Assembly (NCBI GenBank): GCA_902492015.1
Contig: CABUJR010000001.1
Location: 124,001-188,000 of the forward strand
DNA from: an uncultured Eubacteriales bacterium
Lineage (GTDB): Bacteria > Bacillota > Clostridia > TANB77 > CAG-508
DNA length: 64,000 nucleotides
Reading direction: 5' to 3'
Shown: positions 7,357 to 15,102 of the stretch, piece by piece
How the letters are laid out: each line of letters opens with the position of its first letter
How positions within the stretch are numbered: position 1 is the first letter of the stretch
Program-made: the position numbers and the translations under genes
The notes under the pieces: generated by a model
Told to the model about the DNA's origin: nothing
The model's database searches: none
The model's input: the letters and a program-made list of their open reading frames with translations, nothing else

Positions 7357-8454
7357 AAAGATTGCTTTCTGTCTTCTACTACTAATATTTAATAATAAAC
7401 CTATACATATAAAGTTAGTAACCAATGCGCTTCCTCCATAGCTTACAAAAGGAAGTGGAATTCCTGTAATTGGTAATAATCCTATTGTCATTCCTATATT
7501 TTCAGCCATGTGAAAGAAAAATATTCCAGCTATTCCTATTGCAATATATGACCCAACATTGTCTTTTGCAGTTTTTGCCACATATACTGATTTAGTAACT
7601 AATATTATATATAAAATTGTAATAGCACCTGTAGCAACAAATCCCATTTCCTCACCTATAACAGAAAAAATAAAGTCTGTTGTTTTAGGATATAAAAATC
7701 CAAGTTGTGTTTGATTTCCTTTAAATAATCCCATACCAAACACTTCCCCAGCTCCTATTGCTAATTTTGATTGAGTTATATTATATCCAGCACCTCTTGG
7801 GTCTAATTCTGGATTTAAAAAAACTTGAATTCTTTTTATAGCATAATCTGGTAAATTATTGTAAATTATTGGTACTGCTATTGCTATTAAAATACAAGCT
7901 ATTAAAATATATTTTTTATCAATTCCAGCTGTAAATAGTATAAATAAAATAGCCACTATATATGCCATAGCTGTTCCATTATCTGGCTCCATTATTATCA
8001 AAGCTACTGGTAATGCTGCAAAAAACAAATATATAAGAAGTTTCCAAAATCTATTTATTTCTCTTCTACCTCTTATTTGTAATTTATTCATTAAAAATGC
8101 TAAAAATAATATTGTTACAATTTTTCCAAGCTCTGATGGTTGAAAGCTAAATGATTCACCAAACTTAAACCAACTCCTTGCACCACTTATAGGTTCTGTA
8201 AACAAAACTCCTATTAACAATCCTATAATAATTATATATGCCAAAGTTGAAAATCTTGTAATAATATTATAATCAATTGTTGAAGCTAAAATTAAAAATG
8301 GAATACTTATAAAAATCCATTGAACTTGTTTCTTAAACTCCGCATATTCCGTGCTTTGGGTAGCTGAAAATAATGCAACTAGTCCTATTGCCACTAACAT
8401 AACACTAACAATAAGGATTGTCCATTCTGTATTTTTAAGTAATTTTTTTCCCAT
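7348..8454 (-). CDS. rodA: SEDS glycosyltransferase, RodA type
   Basis: A 368-residue polytopic membrane protein with about ten hydrophobic segments. SEDS landmarks are visible: GARSW.KFG near residue 92, QPSELGK near residue 105, EPDNGTA near residue 157 and the C-terminal GI.LPF.SYGGS..V. The family polymerises lipid II glycan chains. The length, and a position directly after minE and minD, point to RodA (cell elongation) rather than the longer FtsW or SpoVE, though paralogues are hard to separate by eye. The gene starts 12 bases after minE, so the genes are co-transcribed. Confidence 0.88.
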   Translation of the reverse strand: MGKKLLKNTEWTILIVSVMLVAIGLVALFSATQSTEYAEFKKQVQWIFISIPFLILASTIDYNIITRFSTLAYIIIIGLLIGVLFTEPISGARSWFKFGESFSFQPSELGKIVTILFLAFLMNKLQIRGRREINRFWKLLIYLFFAALPVALIIMEPDNGTAMAYIVAILFILFTAGIDKKYILIACILIAIAVPIIYNNLPDYAIKRIQVFLNPELDPRGAGYNITQSKLAIGAGEVFGMGLFKGNQTQLGFLYPKTTDFIFSVIGEEMGFVATGAITILYIILVTKSVYVAKTAKDNVGSYIAIGIAGIFFFHMAENIGMTIGLLPITGIPLPFVSYGGSALVTNFICIGLLLNISSRRQKAIFVE

Positions 8455-8466
8455 TCAAATAAACTC

Positions 8467-9183
8467 CTAATTTTTCTTTTTACGTTTATCTTTTGATTTT
8501 TGATTATTATTTTTTGAATTATGATTTTTAGATGTACTATTTTTATCTTCTTTTGATTCCTCTTGTTTATTCTCCTTTTCTCTATCTGCTGCTTCTGCTG
8601 CCTTTAATAAATCATCAAAAGTTACATCATCATCGTCATCATCATCGTCAACTTCTTCAAATAATTCTTTTACTTCTTCCTCTTCATCTTCATTATGATT
8701 TTGCTCTGAATTTGTTTCTTGAACATTTTTATTTTCATAACTTTCTGAAAGTTCTATAACTTTTGTTTTTTCTTCTTTCTCCTCTTCTTTTTCATTATTT
8801 TCATCTTTGTTTTCTTTTACAGGTAGACCCATTTCTTTATTGAAATCTACACCTTGAAAATCTTTTATTTTTTCTGCCATCATATCATTTTTTATATTTA
8901 CTATTGGAATATTAGCAAATAATGAAGGGGCTCCATTTGTTCCATCTTCGTTTTCTAAATTTGTAAGCCTAACATCTATTGCTTCTTCATCAACTACAAT
9001 ATATTTTCTTATTACATCTATTATTTCTTGTTTCATAAGTTCTAAGAAATCTGCTGATACATTTGCTCTATCTTGCATTAAAACTAAATGTAATCTTTCT
9101 TTTGCAGCATCTTTTGAACCTAATTCTTTTTGTTGTTCTGTTTTTACCATTCTTTTGAAAAAATGCCCTATATTTTCAAACAT
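8467..9183 (-). CDS. minE: MinE-like topological specificity factor with long low-complexity tail
   Basis: 238 residues, where MinE is normally about 85-90. Residues 1-95 are MinE-like: a short membrane-binding start (MFENIGHFFKRM), then KERLHLVLMQDRANVS, KQEIIDVIRKYIVVDEEAIDVRL and a closing strand NIPI. After that, about 140 residues are disordered: Glu/Lys/Asn-rich sequence, a run of eight Asp, a short conserved-looking island (VTFDDLLKAAEAAD) and a strongly basic Lys/Asn tail. MinE drives MinD release from the membrane. It sits 27 bases downstream of minD. No minC is present in the window. The MinE call is firm for the N-terminus; the tail has no known role. Confidence 0.82.
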   Translation of the reverse strand: MFENIGHFFKRMVKTEQQKELGSKDAAKERLHLVLMQDRANVSADFLELMKQEIIDVIRKYIVVDEEAIDVRLTNLENEDGTNGAPSLFANIPIVNIKNDMMAEKIKDFQGVDFNKEMGLPVKENKDENNEKEEEKEEKTKVIELSESYENKNVQETNSEQNHNEDEEEEVKELFEEVDDDDDDDDVTFDDLLKAAEAADREKENKQEESKEDKNSTSKNHNSKNNNQKSKDKRKKKN

Positions 9184-9210
9184 TATTTATCTTTACCTCC
9201 AAATTTGTAT

Positions 9211-10005
9211 CTATGCTTTTCCAAATAAACTTTTTATTCTAGCCCAAAATCCTGTTTCCTTTCCAGGTACTGTAACTTCTATATTTTCTCCTAGTAATCT
9301 TCTTGAAATTTCTAAATAAGCTTTTCCAGATGGAGCTTTTTTATTAGAAATAACAGGTTCTCCTTTATTAGTTTGAGAAATAATATTTTCATCATCTGGT
9401 ACAACACCAATTAAGTCTATTGCTAACAAATCTACAATATCATTAACATCCATCATTTCGCCTTTTCTTACCATACTAGGTCTTAATCTATTAACAATTA
9501 ATTCTGGATTTTTTATTTCTGAAGCTTCTAATAAACCTATAATTCTGTCTGCATCTCTTATAGCAGATATTTCAGCTGTTGTTACTACTAATGCTCTATC
9601 AGCTCCAGCAATAGCATTTTTAAATCCTTGTTCAATTCCAGCAGGGCAATCTATTAATATGTAATCAAACTCTTCTTTTAGTTTTTCTATCAAACCTTTA
9701 ATTTGTTCCTCATTAATAGCTGTTTTATCTTTAGTTTGTGCTGCTGGAAGTAAAAAAAGTTCTTTAAATCTTTTGTCTTTTATTAGAGCTTGTCTTAATT
9801 TACATTTTTCTTCTATTACATCTACTATGTCATATACTATTCTATTTTCAAGTCCTAAAACAACATCTAGATTTCTAAGTCCTATATCTGTATCTACTAA
9901 AGCTACTTTTTTTCCAGCTAAAGCAAGGGCAGAACCTAAGTTGGCTGTTGTTGTCGTTTTTCCAACTCCACCTTTTCCTGATGTAATAACGATTACTTCT
10001 CCCAT
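9211..10005 (-). CDS. minD: Septum site-determining ATPase MinD
   Basis: 264 residues, the normal length. The deviant Walker A motif SGKGGVGKTTTTANLG starts at residue 9, and DTDIGLRNLDVVLGLENR follows near residue 40, both diagnostic for MinD. The C-terminus (FWARIKSLFGKA) is the expected amphipathic membrane-targeting helix. MinD binds ATP and membrane and, with MinC and MinE, keeps the division site central. The start has a GGAGG site. The divergent por operon lies upstream, with a 261-base gap. Confidence 0.97.
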   Translation of the reverse strand: MGEVIVITSGKGGVGKTTTTANLGSALALAGKKVALVDTDIGLRNLDVVLGLENRIVYDIVDVIEEKCKLRQALIKDKRFKELFLLPAAQTKDKTAINEEQIKGLIEKLKEEFDYILIDCPAGIEQGFKNAIAGADRALVVTTAEISAIRDADRIIGLLEASEIKNPELIVNRLRPSMVRKGEMMDVNDIVDLLAIDLIGVVPDDENIISQTNKGEPVISNKKAPSGKAYLEISRRLLGENIEVTVPGKETGFWARIKSLFGKA

Positions 10006-10154
10006 TAAATTTCCTCCTTTAAAACTATTACCCTCTTAACTTAACTTTTTAAACATATATATATTATATGTTTTTTACTAAAAAGTCAATGAATATGATA
10101 ACATTTTTGTAATATTTTTGTAATAAATTTTCTTTAAAACTGACCACCCGTATA

Positions 10155-10183
10155 TTGACTTTAATTTCCAAAAACTATATACT
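10155..10183 (+). promoter_or_regulatory. Sigma-A-type promoter of the por operon
   Basis: TTGACT (10155-10160), a 17-base spacer, then TATACT (10178-10183). This is close to the vegetative consensus and gives a leader of about 75 bases before porG. Confidence 0.8.
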
Positions 10184-10266
10184 GTAACTACAAATTAGTT
10201 ATGTTTTATAAAATTTTAGACAGAATATAATATAAACATAAATAATATTTTAAATAGGAGGTTACT

Positions 10267-10845
10267 ATGAGTAATTTAATCGAAATCAGATGGCATGGTA
10301 GAGGCGGTCAAGGTGCTAAAACAGCTTCACTTCTTCTAGCAGATGCAGCCTTCAACACTGGTAAATATATTCAAGGTTTCCCTGAGTATGGACCAGAAAG
10401 AATGGGTGCCCCTATTACAGCTTATAACCGTATTAGTGATACACCTATAACAGTTCATTCAAACATTTATGAGCCAGATTATGTTGTTGTTGTTGATGAC
10501 ACACTTTTAGAATGCGTAGATGTTACAGCAGGTCTTAAATCAACAGGAGCAATAATAATTAACACAACAAAAGATAATGATGAACTAAAGAGTTTATTAA
10601 AAGGTTATTCAGGAGATATTTACAAAATTGATGCAAGAAAAGTATCTATGGAAACATTAGGAAAGTATTTCCCTAATACTCCAATGCTTGCAGCAGTTGT
10701 AAAAGTTAGTGGAATTATGTCTGATGAAGCATTCTTAGAAGATATGGTTGGTTCTTTCAAACACAAATTTGCTAAAAAACCTGAAGTTATTGATGGAAAT
10801 ATGAAAGCTTTAGAAATGGCTTTAAAAGAAGTTACTAAAGTTTAG
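10267..10845 (+). CDS. porG: 2-oxoacid:ferredoxin oxidoreductase gamma subunit
   Basis: 192 residues with the gamma-subunit opening EIRWHGRGGQGAKTAS and then GFPEYGPERMGAP near residue 40, both family signatures. The gamma domain completes the four-subunit enzyme that oxidatively decarboxylates a 2-oxoacid to acyl-CoA with reduction of ferredoxin. It is first in a porG-D-A-B operon with short gaps, the gene order of archaeal and Thermotoga-type pyruvate oxidoreductases. The AGGAGG ribosome site is strong and a clear promoter lies upstream. Confidence 0.94.
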   Translation: MSNLIEIRWHGRGGQGAKTASLLLADAAFNTGKYIQGFPEYGPERMGAPITAYNRISDTPITVHSNIYEPDYVVVVDDTLLECVDVTAGLKSTGAIIINTTKDNDELKSLLKGYSGDIYKIDARKVSMETLGKYFPNTPMLAAVVKVSGIMSDEAFLEDMVGSFKHKFAKKPEVIDGNMKALEMALKEVTKV

Positions 10846-10859
10846 AAAGGAGCTTATTT

Positions 10860-11150
10860 ATGACAGAGGACAAATTAAATCCAAATACACCTATGGAAGA
10901 TCTTACAATAGGTGGAAATATTTATACAGCTGGAAATGCAAAAGAATTTAAAACTGGAGATTGGCGTTCTTCAAAACCTGTTTTTATTCCAGAACTTTGC
11001 AAACAATGTGGACTTTGCTTCCCTGTTTGCCCTGAAGATGCTATTCCAGTAAACAAAGATTTGAAAAGAGAAGATTTCAATTATGATGCTTGTAAAGGAT
11101 GCGGTGTTTGTGCTAAAGTATGTCCTTTTAAAGCTATTGAAATGAAATAA
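10860..11150 (+). CDS. porD: 2-oxoacid:ferredoxin oxidoreductase delta subunit (2x[4Fe-4S])
   Basis: 96 residues with two bacterial-ferredoxin cluster motifs: CKQCGLCFPVCPEDAI (near residue 47) and CKGCGVCAKVCPFKAI (near residue 80). It passes electrons from the TPP centre to external ferredoxin. It lies 14 bases after porG and 35 before porA. Confidence 0.95.
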   Translation: MTEDKLNPNTPMEDLTIGGNIYTAGNAKEFKTGDWRSSKPVFIPELCKQCGLCFPVCPEDAIPVNKDLKREDFNYDACKGCGVCAKVCPFKAIEMK

Positions 11151-11185
11151 CTCAAAATATTATTAATAGAAAGGAAATAAAAATT

Positions 11186-12370
11186 ATGGGAATTAGAGAA
11201 AGATTAAGTGGTAATGAAGCTGCTGCTATTGCAATGAAACAAATCAATCCAGATGTTGTTGCTGCTTTTCCTATCACACCTTCAACAGAAATACCTCAAT
11301 ATTTTTCAAGTTTTGTAAGCAATGGACAAGTAGATACAGAATTTGTTGCTGTTGAAAGTGAACATAGTGCTATGAGTGCTTGTATTGGTGCTGAAGCTGC
11401 AGGTGCAAGAGCCATGACAGCTACTTCTGCAAATGGTTTATCTTTAATGTGGGAAATGATTTATATAGCTTCAAGTTTAAGATTACCAATAGTAATGTCA
11501 TTAGTTAACAGAGCAGTTTCAGGTCCTTTAAATATTCATAATGATCATTCAGATGCAATGGGAGTTAGAGATGCAGGATGGATAATGCTATTTTCTGAAA
11601 ACAATCAAGAAGCTTATGACAATTTATTAATGGCTCATAGAATTGCTGAACATAAAGATGTATTATTACCTTTAATGGTATGTCAAGACGGATTTATAAC
11701 ATCACATTCAATAGAAAATATTGAATTATTAGAAGATGACAAAGTAAAAGCTTTTGTTGGAAAGTACAAACCAGAACATTATTTATTAAATGATAAAGAA
11801 CCAATAGCAGTTGGACCTTTAGATGTTCAAGCTTATCTTTTTGAACACAAAACTCAACAAGCTGAAGCTATGAGAAAAGCCAAAAAAGTAATAGCAGAAG
11901 TTTCTAAAGAATTTGAAGAATTAACAGGAAGAAAATATGAATTCTTTGAAAAATATAAAATGGAAGATAGTGAACTTGTTATTGTTTGCATGAACTCAAC
12001 AGCTGGAACTGCAAAAGCTGCTATTGATGAATTAAGAGCTCAAGGAATAAAAGCAGGATTATTAAAAATAAGAATGTTTAGACCTTTCCCATCAGAAGAA
12101 GTTGCTGAAGCTTTAAAAGATGCAAAAGCAATCGCAGTTTTAGATAAAGCAGATTCTTTAAATGGTGCTGGTGGAGCATTATTTGAAGATGTTATTTCAG
12201 GAATGTATGTTTCAAATATTCATGTTCCTACTATAAACTATGTTTATGGAATTGGTGGTAGAGATACAACAGTTGATGATATAAAACAAGTATACACAGA
12301 TTTAGCAAAAGTTGTGGAAACTGGTAATATTGAAAATCCATACAGATATTTAGGATTAAGAACAAAATAA
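11186..12370 (+). CDS. porA: 2-oxoacid:ferredoxin oxidoreductase alpha subunit
   Basis: 394 residues with alpha-subunit landmarks: LSGNEAAAIA at the start, AAFPITPSTEIPQ near residue 30, EFVAVESEHSAMSA near residue 60, and LIKI-type RMFRPFP near residue 295 of the C-terminal domain. NRAVSGPLNIHNDHSD is the form typical of pyruvate rather than 2-ketoisovalerate or indolepyruvate enzymes, so PorA is the best assignment, though substrate is not provable from sequence. It lies within the porGDAB operon. Confidence 0.92.
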   Translation: MGIRERLSGNEAAAIAMKQINPDVVAAFPITPSTEIPQYFSSFVSNGQVDTEFVAVESEHSAMSACIGAEAAGARAMTATSANGLSLMWEMIYIASSLRLPIVMSLVNRAVSGPLNIHNDHSDAMGVRDAGWIMLFSENNQEAYDNLLMAHRIAEHKDVLLPLMVCQDGFITSHSIENIELLEDDKVKAFVGKYKPEHYLLNDKEPIAVGPLDVQAYLFEHKTQQAEAMRKAKKVIAEVSKEFEELTGRKYEFFEKYKMEDSELVIVCMNSTAGTAKAAIDELRAQGIKAGLLKIRMFRPFPSEEVAEALKDAKAIAVLDKADSLNGAGGALFEDVISGMYVSNIHVPTINYVYGIGGRDTTVDDIKQVYTDLAKVVETGNIENPYRYLGLRTK

Positions 12371-12427
12371 AAAATTAATAGTTAATTATTTAATTTTTAT
12401 AAATTAAATTTAGAAAGGATGATAAAA

Positions 12428-13387
12428 ATGGCATATAATCATAAAGAGGTAGTTGCAAATAAACCTTCAAGATTTACTTCTGGTCACAGAATGTGTGCAG
12501 GTTGTGGAGCACCAGCTGTAGCTAGAATGATTTTAAGAGCTTTAAAACCAGAAGATCATGCAGTTATCGCAGGCGCTACAGGTTGTATGGAAGTTTCTAC
12601 TTTTATTTACCCTTATACATCTTGGACAGATTCATTTATCCATACAGCTTTTGAATGTGCTGGTGCTACATTAAGTGGTGCAGAAGCTGCATATAAAGCA
12701 ATGAAGCGTCAAGGCAAATTACCTGAAGATAAAGATACAAAATTTATTGCATTTGGTGGAGATGGAGGAACTTATGATATAGGACTTCAAAGCTTATCTG
12801 GAGCAATGGAAAGAGGTCATGATATGGTTTATGTATGTTATGATAATGGAGCATACATGAACACAGGTATTCAACGTTCTTCTGCAACACCTAAATTTGC
12901 AGATACAACAACAACTCCAGCAGGAACAGTAGTTCCTGGAAAAATGCAATCTCGTAAAGATTTAGCAAAAATTATGGTAGGTCATCACCTTCCTTATGTT
13001 GCACAAACAATAGCTCTTGCTAACTATAAAGATTTATATGAAAAATCTGAAAAAGCAATTTATACAGAAGGACCATGTTTCCTAAATGTACTTGCTCCTT
13101 GCCCAAGAGGTTGGGGATACAATACAGAAGATTTAATGCAAATAAACAAACTTGCAGTAGATACTTGCTATTGGCCACTATATGAAGTTATTGACGGAGT
13201 TTATAAAATCACATATAAACCTGCAAAAAAACTTCCAATAGAAGAATTTTTAAGACCACAAAAAAGATTTAGACATATGTTTAAACCAGGTAATGAATGG
13301 ATGATAGAAGAATTCCAAAGAGAAGTTGATGCAAGATGGCAAGAACTACTTGATTTAGAAGAAATGACAAATAAACAAGAGGCTTAA
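12428..13387 (+). CDS. porB: 2-oxoacid:ferredoxin oxidoreductase beta subunit
   Basis: About 319 residues. The TPP-binding motif is clear (FGGDGGTYDIGLQSLSGAME near residue 113, then DNGAYMNTG), and cluster-binding cysteines appear as MCAGCGAP near the start and ATGCME after it, with a further Cys in LAPCPRGW. It binds thiamine pyrophosphate and one iron-sulfur cluster. The frame opens at 12419, but that ATG overlaps the GAAAGGAT ribosome site; the ATG at 12428 has proper spacing. It is the last gene of the operon and is followed by a hairpin terminator. Confidence 0.94.
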   Translation: MAYNHKEVVANKPSRFTSGHRMCAGCGAPAVARMILRALKPEDHAVIAGATGCMEVSTFIYPYTSWTDSFIHTAFECAGATLSGAEAAYKAMKRQGKLPEDKDTKFIAFGGDGGTYDIGLQSLSGAMERGHDMVYVCYDNGAYMNTGIQRSSATPKFADTTTTPAGTVVPGKMQSRKDLAKIMVGHHLPYVAQTIALANYKDLYEKSEKAIYTEGPCFLNVLAPCPRGWGYNTEDLMQINKLAVDTCYWPLYEVIDGVYKITYKPAKKLPIEEFLRPQKRFRHMFKPGNEWMIEEFQREVDARWQELLDLEEMTNKQEA

Positions 13388-13399
13388 AAAGAACCATAA

Positions 13400-13445
13400 A
13401 CATTATAGACATTGCAAAAGAAAAAATTTTAGCAATGTTCACGTT
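13400..13445 (+). repeat. Repeated intergenic hairpin, copy 2
   Basis: ACATTGC pairs with GCAATGT around an A/T-rich loop, 13 bases after the porB stop codon. The block matches 6206-6252 over its whole length with a few substitutions and two one-base gaps. Both copies lie in 3' untranslated regions. Confidence 0.55.
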
Positions 13446-13495
13446 AATATATTAAATTTCTAAATATATCAATGTTTAATTTAAAATCAATTAAT

Positions 13496-13531
13496 AAAAA
13501 CTGAGATATTTTCTAATAATTCTCAGTTTTT
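13496..13531 (+). terminator. Terminator of the por operon
   Basis: AAAAACTGAGA pairs with TCTCAGTTTTT, followed by ATTTTATG. It lies about 110 bases after the porB stop. Confidence 0.75.
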
Positions 13532-13540
13532 ATTTTATGT

Positions 13541-13560
13541 TTTTCGCCACTTTTCGACAC
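13541..13560. promoter_or_regulatory. Two tandem Spo0A-type boxes
   Basis: TTTTCGCCA (13541-13549) and TTTTCGACA (13551-13559) lie exactly ten bases apart. Read on the minus strand they are TGGCGAAAA and TGTCGAAAA; both fit the Spo0A box TGNCGAA. They lie about 50 bases upstream of a good promoter on the plus strand (13606-13634). Confidence 0.5.
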
Positions 13561-13605
13561 TTTTTTTATTTGTATAATTTTTAATATATTACAATTAATA
13601 TGTTG

Positions 13606-13634
13606 TTGTTCAGAATTTTATTTTCTTTTATAAT
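13606..13634 (+). promoter_or_regulatory. Sigma-A-type promoter with no gene directly downstream
   Basis: TTGTTC (13606-13611), a 17-base spacer and a perfect TATAAT (13629-13634). No coding frame follows before the terminator at 13756, which suggests a short non-coding transcript. Confidence 0.5.
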
Positions 13635-13640
13635 ATTTAT

Positions 13641-13787
13641 TCAAATCGTACACTATTTTTAATCATTACTTTTCAAGTTTTTTCTTTTTTTGTATCATTT
13701 AAAAATTTTTTATTGATATATTCTATATTTTTTTATCTTCTGTACAACAATTATTAAGGTGATATATAGTGGCTATCACCTTTTTTA
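13641..13787 (+). ncRNA. Candidate small RNA between por operon and rsmA
   Basis: The predicted transcript runs from about six bases after the promoter to the terminator hairpin, roughly 145 bases. It is very U-rich, contains no ribosome site with an open frame, and ends in a strong independent terminator. The two Spo0A-type boxes upstream would make it a sporulation-linked RNA if they are functional. The evidence is only the promoter-terminator pair. Confidence 0.4.
13756..13787 (+). terminator. Strong terminator of the candidate small RNA
   Basis: AAGGTGATA pairs with TATCACCTT around a nine-base loop and runs straight into TTTTTTATTA. Confidence 0.8.
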
Positions 13788-13829
13788 TTATAAATCTATA
13801 TCTTATTTAATTTATAAATTCTTTTACTC

Positions 13830-13858
13830 TTGCAGTTTTAACAAATTTATAGTAAAAT
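13830..13858 (+). promoter_or_regulatory. Promoter of rsmA
   Basis: TTGCAG (13830-13835), a 17-base spacer and TAAAAT (13853-13858), about 23 bases before the AAAGGAG ribosome site of rsmA. Confidence 0.6.
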
Positions 13859-13880
13859 TTATTATGTAAATTAAATTTTG

Positions 13881-13923
13881 AAAGGAGAATTATGTATAAA
13901 TATTTATACATAAATAAAATATG
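13881..13923 (+). promoter_or_regulatory. rsmA leader: 22-base palindrome between ribosome site and start
   Basis: AAAGGAG (13881-13887) lies 33 bases before the rsmA ATG (13921). A perfect 22-base palindrome (13891-13912, starting TATGTATAAA) sits between them; folding it leaves about 11 bases. The first arm contains an ATG (13892) that opens a ten-codon frame, MYKYLYINKI, whose TGA overlaps the rsmA ATG as ATGA. This could allow translational coupling or structure-assisted initiation. Confidence 0.6.
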
Positions 13924-14766
13924 AATTTAGCTGAAGAAACAAAATTTATAATGAAAAAATATAACATAACTGCAAATAAAAGTTATGGTCAGAATTTTCT
14001 GATAAATGAAAATATAGTTAATGAAATAGTTAATGGCGCAGAAGTAAATAAAAATGACTTAATAATCGAAATCGGTCCTGGTCTTGGAACCTTAACTTCA
14101 TTATTATTAGAAAAAGCTGGTAAAGTTATTTGCGTCGAACTTGACAAAAAAATGATTAATATACTAAAAGATAGATTTGCTTTATATACTAATTTTGAAG
14201 TTTTGAATGATGATATTTTAAAAGTAGACTTAAATAAATTAATTTTAGAAAATAAAGCAAATTTGAAAAATATAAAAGTTGTTGCAAATCTTCCATATTA
14301 TATTACAACTCCTATTATAATGAAACTATTAGAAGATAAGCTAGATTTAACAAGTATAACAGTAATGGTTCAAAAAGAAGTTGCTGAAAGACTTGTTGGA
14401 ATTCATGGTGGAAAAGAAGTTGGCAGTATAACTTATAGTATAAATTATTATACAAATCCCAAAATAATACTGGAAGTTCCAAGAGACTCATTTATACCTG
14501 CACCAAATGTAGATTCTGCTGTTCTTCAATTAATAGTTTTAAATGAACCTAAAGTAAAAGTTAAAGATGAACAATTATTATTTAAAATTATAAAATCAGC
14601 TTTTTTGCAAAAAAGAAAAACTTTAATGAATTCTCTTTCAAATTCTGGTTTAGTTAGTAAAGAAGATTTAGAAAAAATATTAAATAGCTTAAATATTGAT
14701 TTAAAAATAAGAGCAGAACAACTAAGTTTAGAACAATTTGGAGAAATTGCTGATCATATGAAATAA
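13921..14766 (+). CDS. rsmA: 16S rRNA (adenine1518/1519-N6) dimethyltransferase
   Basis: 281 residues, normal length. Signatures are SYGQNFLIN near residue 21, the SAM-binding EIGPGLGTLT near residue 51, VELDKK near residue 76 and the catalytic NLPYYITTPI near residue 122. The C-terminal helical domain is complete. It dimethylates two adenines in helix 45 of 16S rRNA; loss gives kasugamycin resistance. Transcribed alone from its own promoter, it has an unusual leader hairpin. Confidence 0.97.
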   Translation: MNLAEETKFIMKKYNITANKSYGQNFLINENIVNEIVNGAEVNKNDLIIEIGPGLGTLTSLLLEKAGKVICVELDKKMINILKDRFALYTNFEVLNDDILKVDLNKLILENKANLKNIKVVANLPYYITTPIIMKLLEDKLDLTSITVMVQKEVAERLVGIHGGKEVGSITYSINYYTNPKIILEVPRDSFIPAPNVDSAVLQLIVLNEPKVKVKDEQLLFKIIKSAFLQKRKTLMNSLSNSGLVSKEDLEKILNSLNIDLKIRAEQLSLEQFGEIADHMK

Positions 14767-14770
14767 AACA

Positions 14771-14799
14771 AAAAAGAAAGTCCACAGGACTTTCTTTTT
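14771..14799 (+). terminator. rsmA terminator
   Basis: AAAAAGAAAGTCC pairs with GGACTTTCTTTTT around a three-base loop, just after the stop codon. Confidence 0.85.
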
Positions 14800-14806
14800 A
14801 AATTAT

Positions 14807-14844
14807 AAAATAATGTAATATATTATTTTATATTACATTATTTT
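14807..14844 (-). terminator. Terminator of the TSCPD gene
   Basis: A perfect 16-base inverted repeat (AAAATAATGTAATATA and its complement) overlaps the stop codon at 14838 and runs into TATAATTTAAA on the minus strand. It is AT-rich. Confidence 0.6.
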
Positions 14845-15092
14845 GTTTGTTCTTTTATTTCTTCTAAAGCTCTTGCAAGTTGGTCTGGGCAAGAAGTTCC
14901 TTTTCCCCCACAATCAATTCCTTTTAATCTTCTAATTGCATCATTTATATTCATTCCCTCTACTAAAACAGAAATACCTTTTGTATTTCCTGCACAACCA
15001 CCAATTATCCTTACAGACTTTATAATTTCACCATCAACTTCTATATCCATTTTTCTTGAGCAGACTCCTCTTGGAGTATATGTATGTGTCAT
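14838..15092 (-). CDS. TSCPD domain protein, TIGR03905 type
   Basis: 84 residues. The conserved features are YTPRGVCSRK near the start, IIGGCAGNTKGIS in the middle and GIDCGGKGTSCPDQLARAL near the end. They match the short TSCPD-domain family of Clostridia, which resembles the C-terminal region of ribonucleotide reductases. The four conserved cysteines could bind metal. The biochemical role is not established. It lies 11 bases downstream of dgt and is probably co-transcribed with it and hslO. Confidence 0.9.
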   Translation of the reverse strand: MTHTYTPRGVCSRKMDIEVDGEIIKSVRIIGGCAGNTKGISVLVEGMNINDAIRRLKGIDCGGKGTSCPDQLARALEEIKEQTK

Positions 15093-15102
15093 TTTATACC
15101 TC

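Noticed and set aside
8532..8759. Plus-strand His-rich open frame opposite minE
   Set aside because: It is the reverse of the Asp/Glu-rich minE tail, with no ribosome site.
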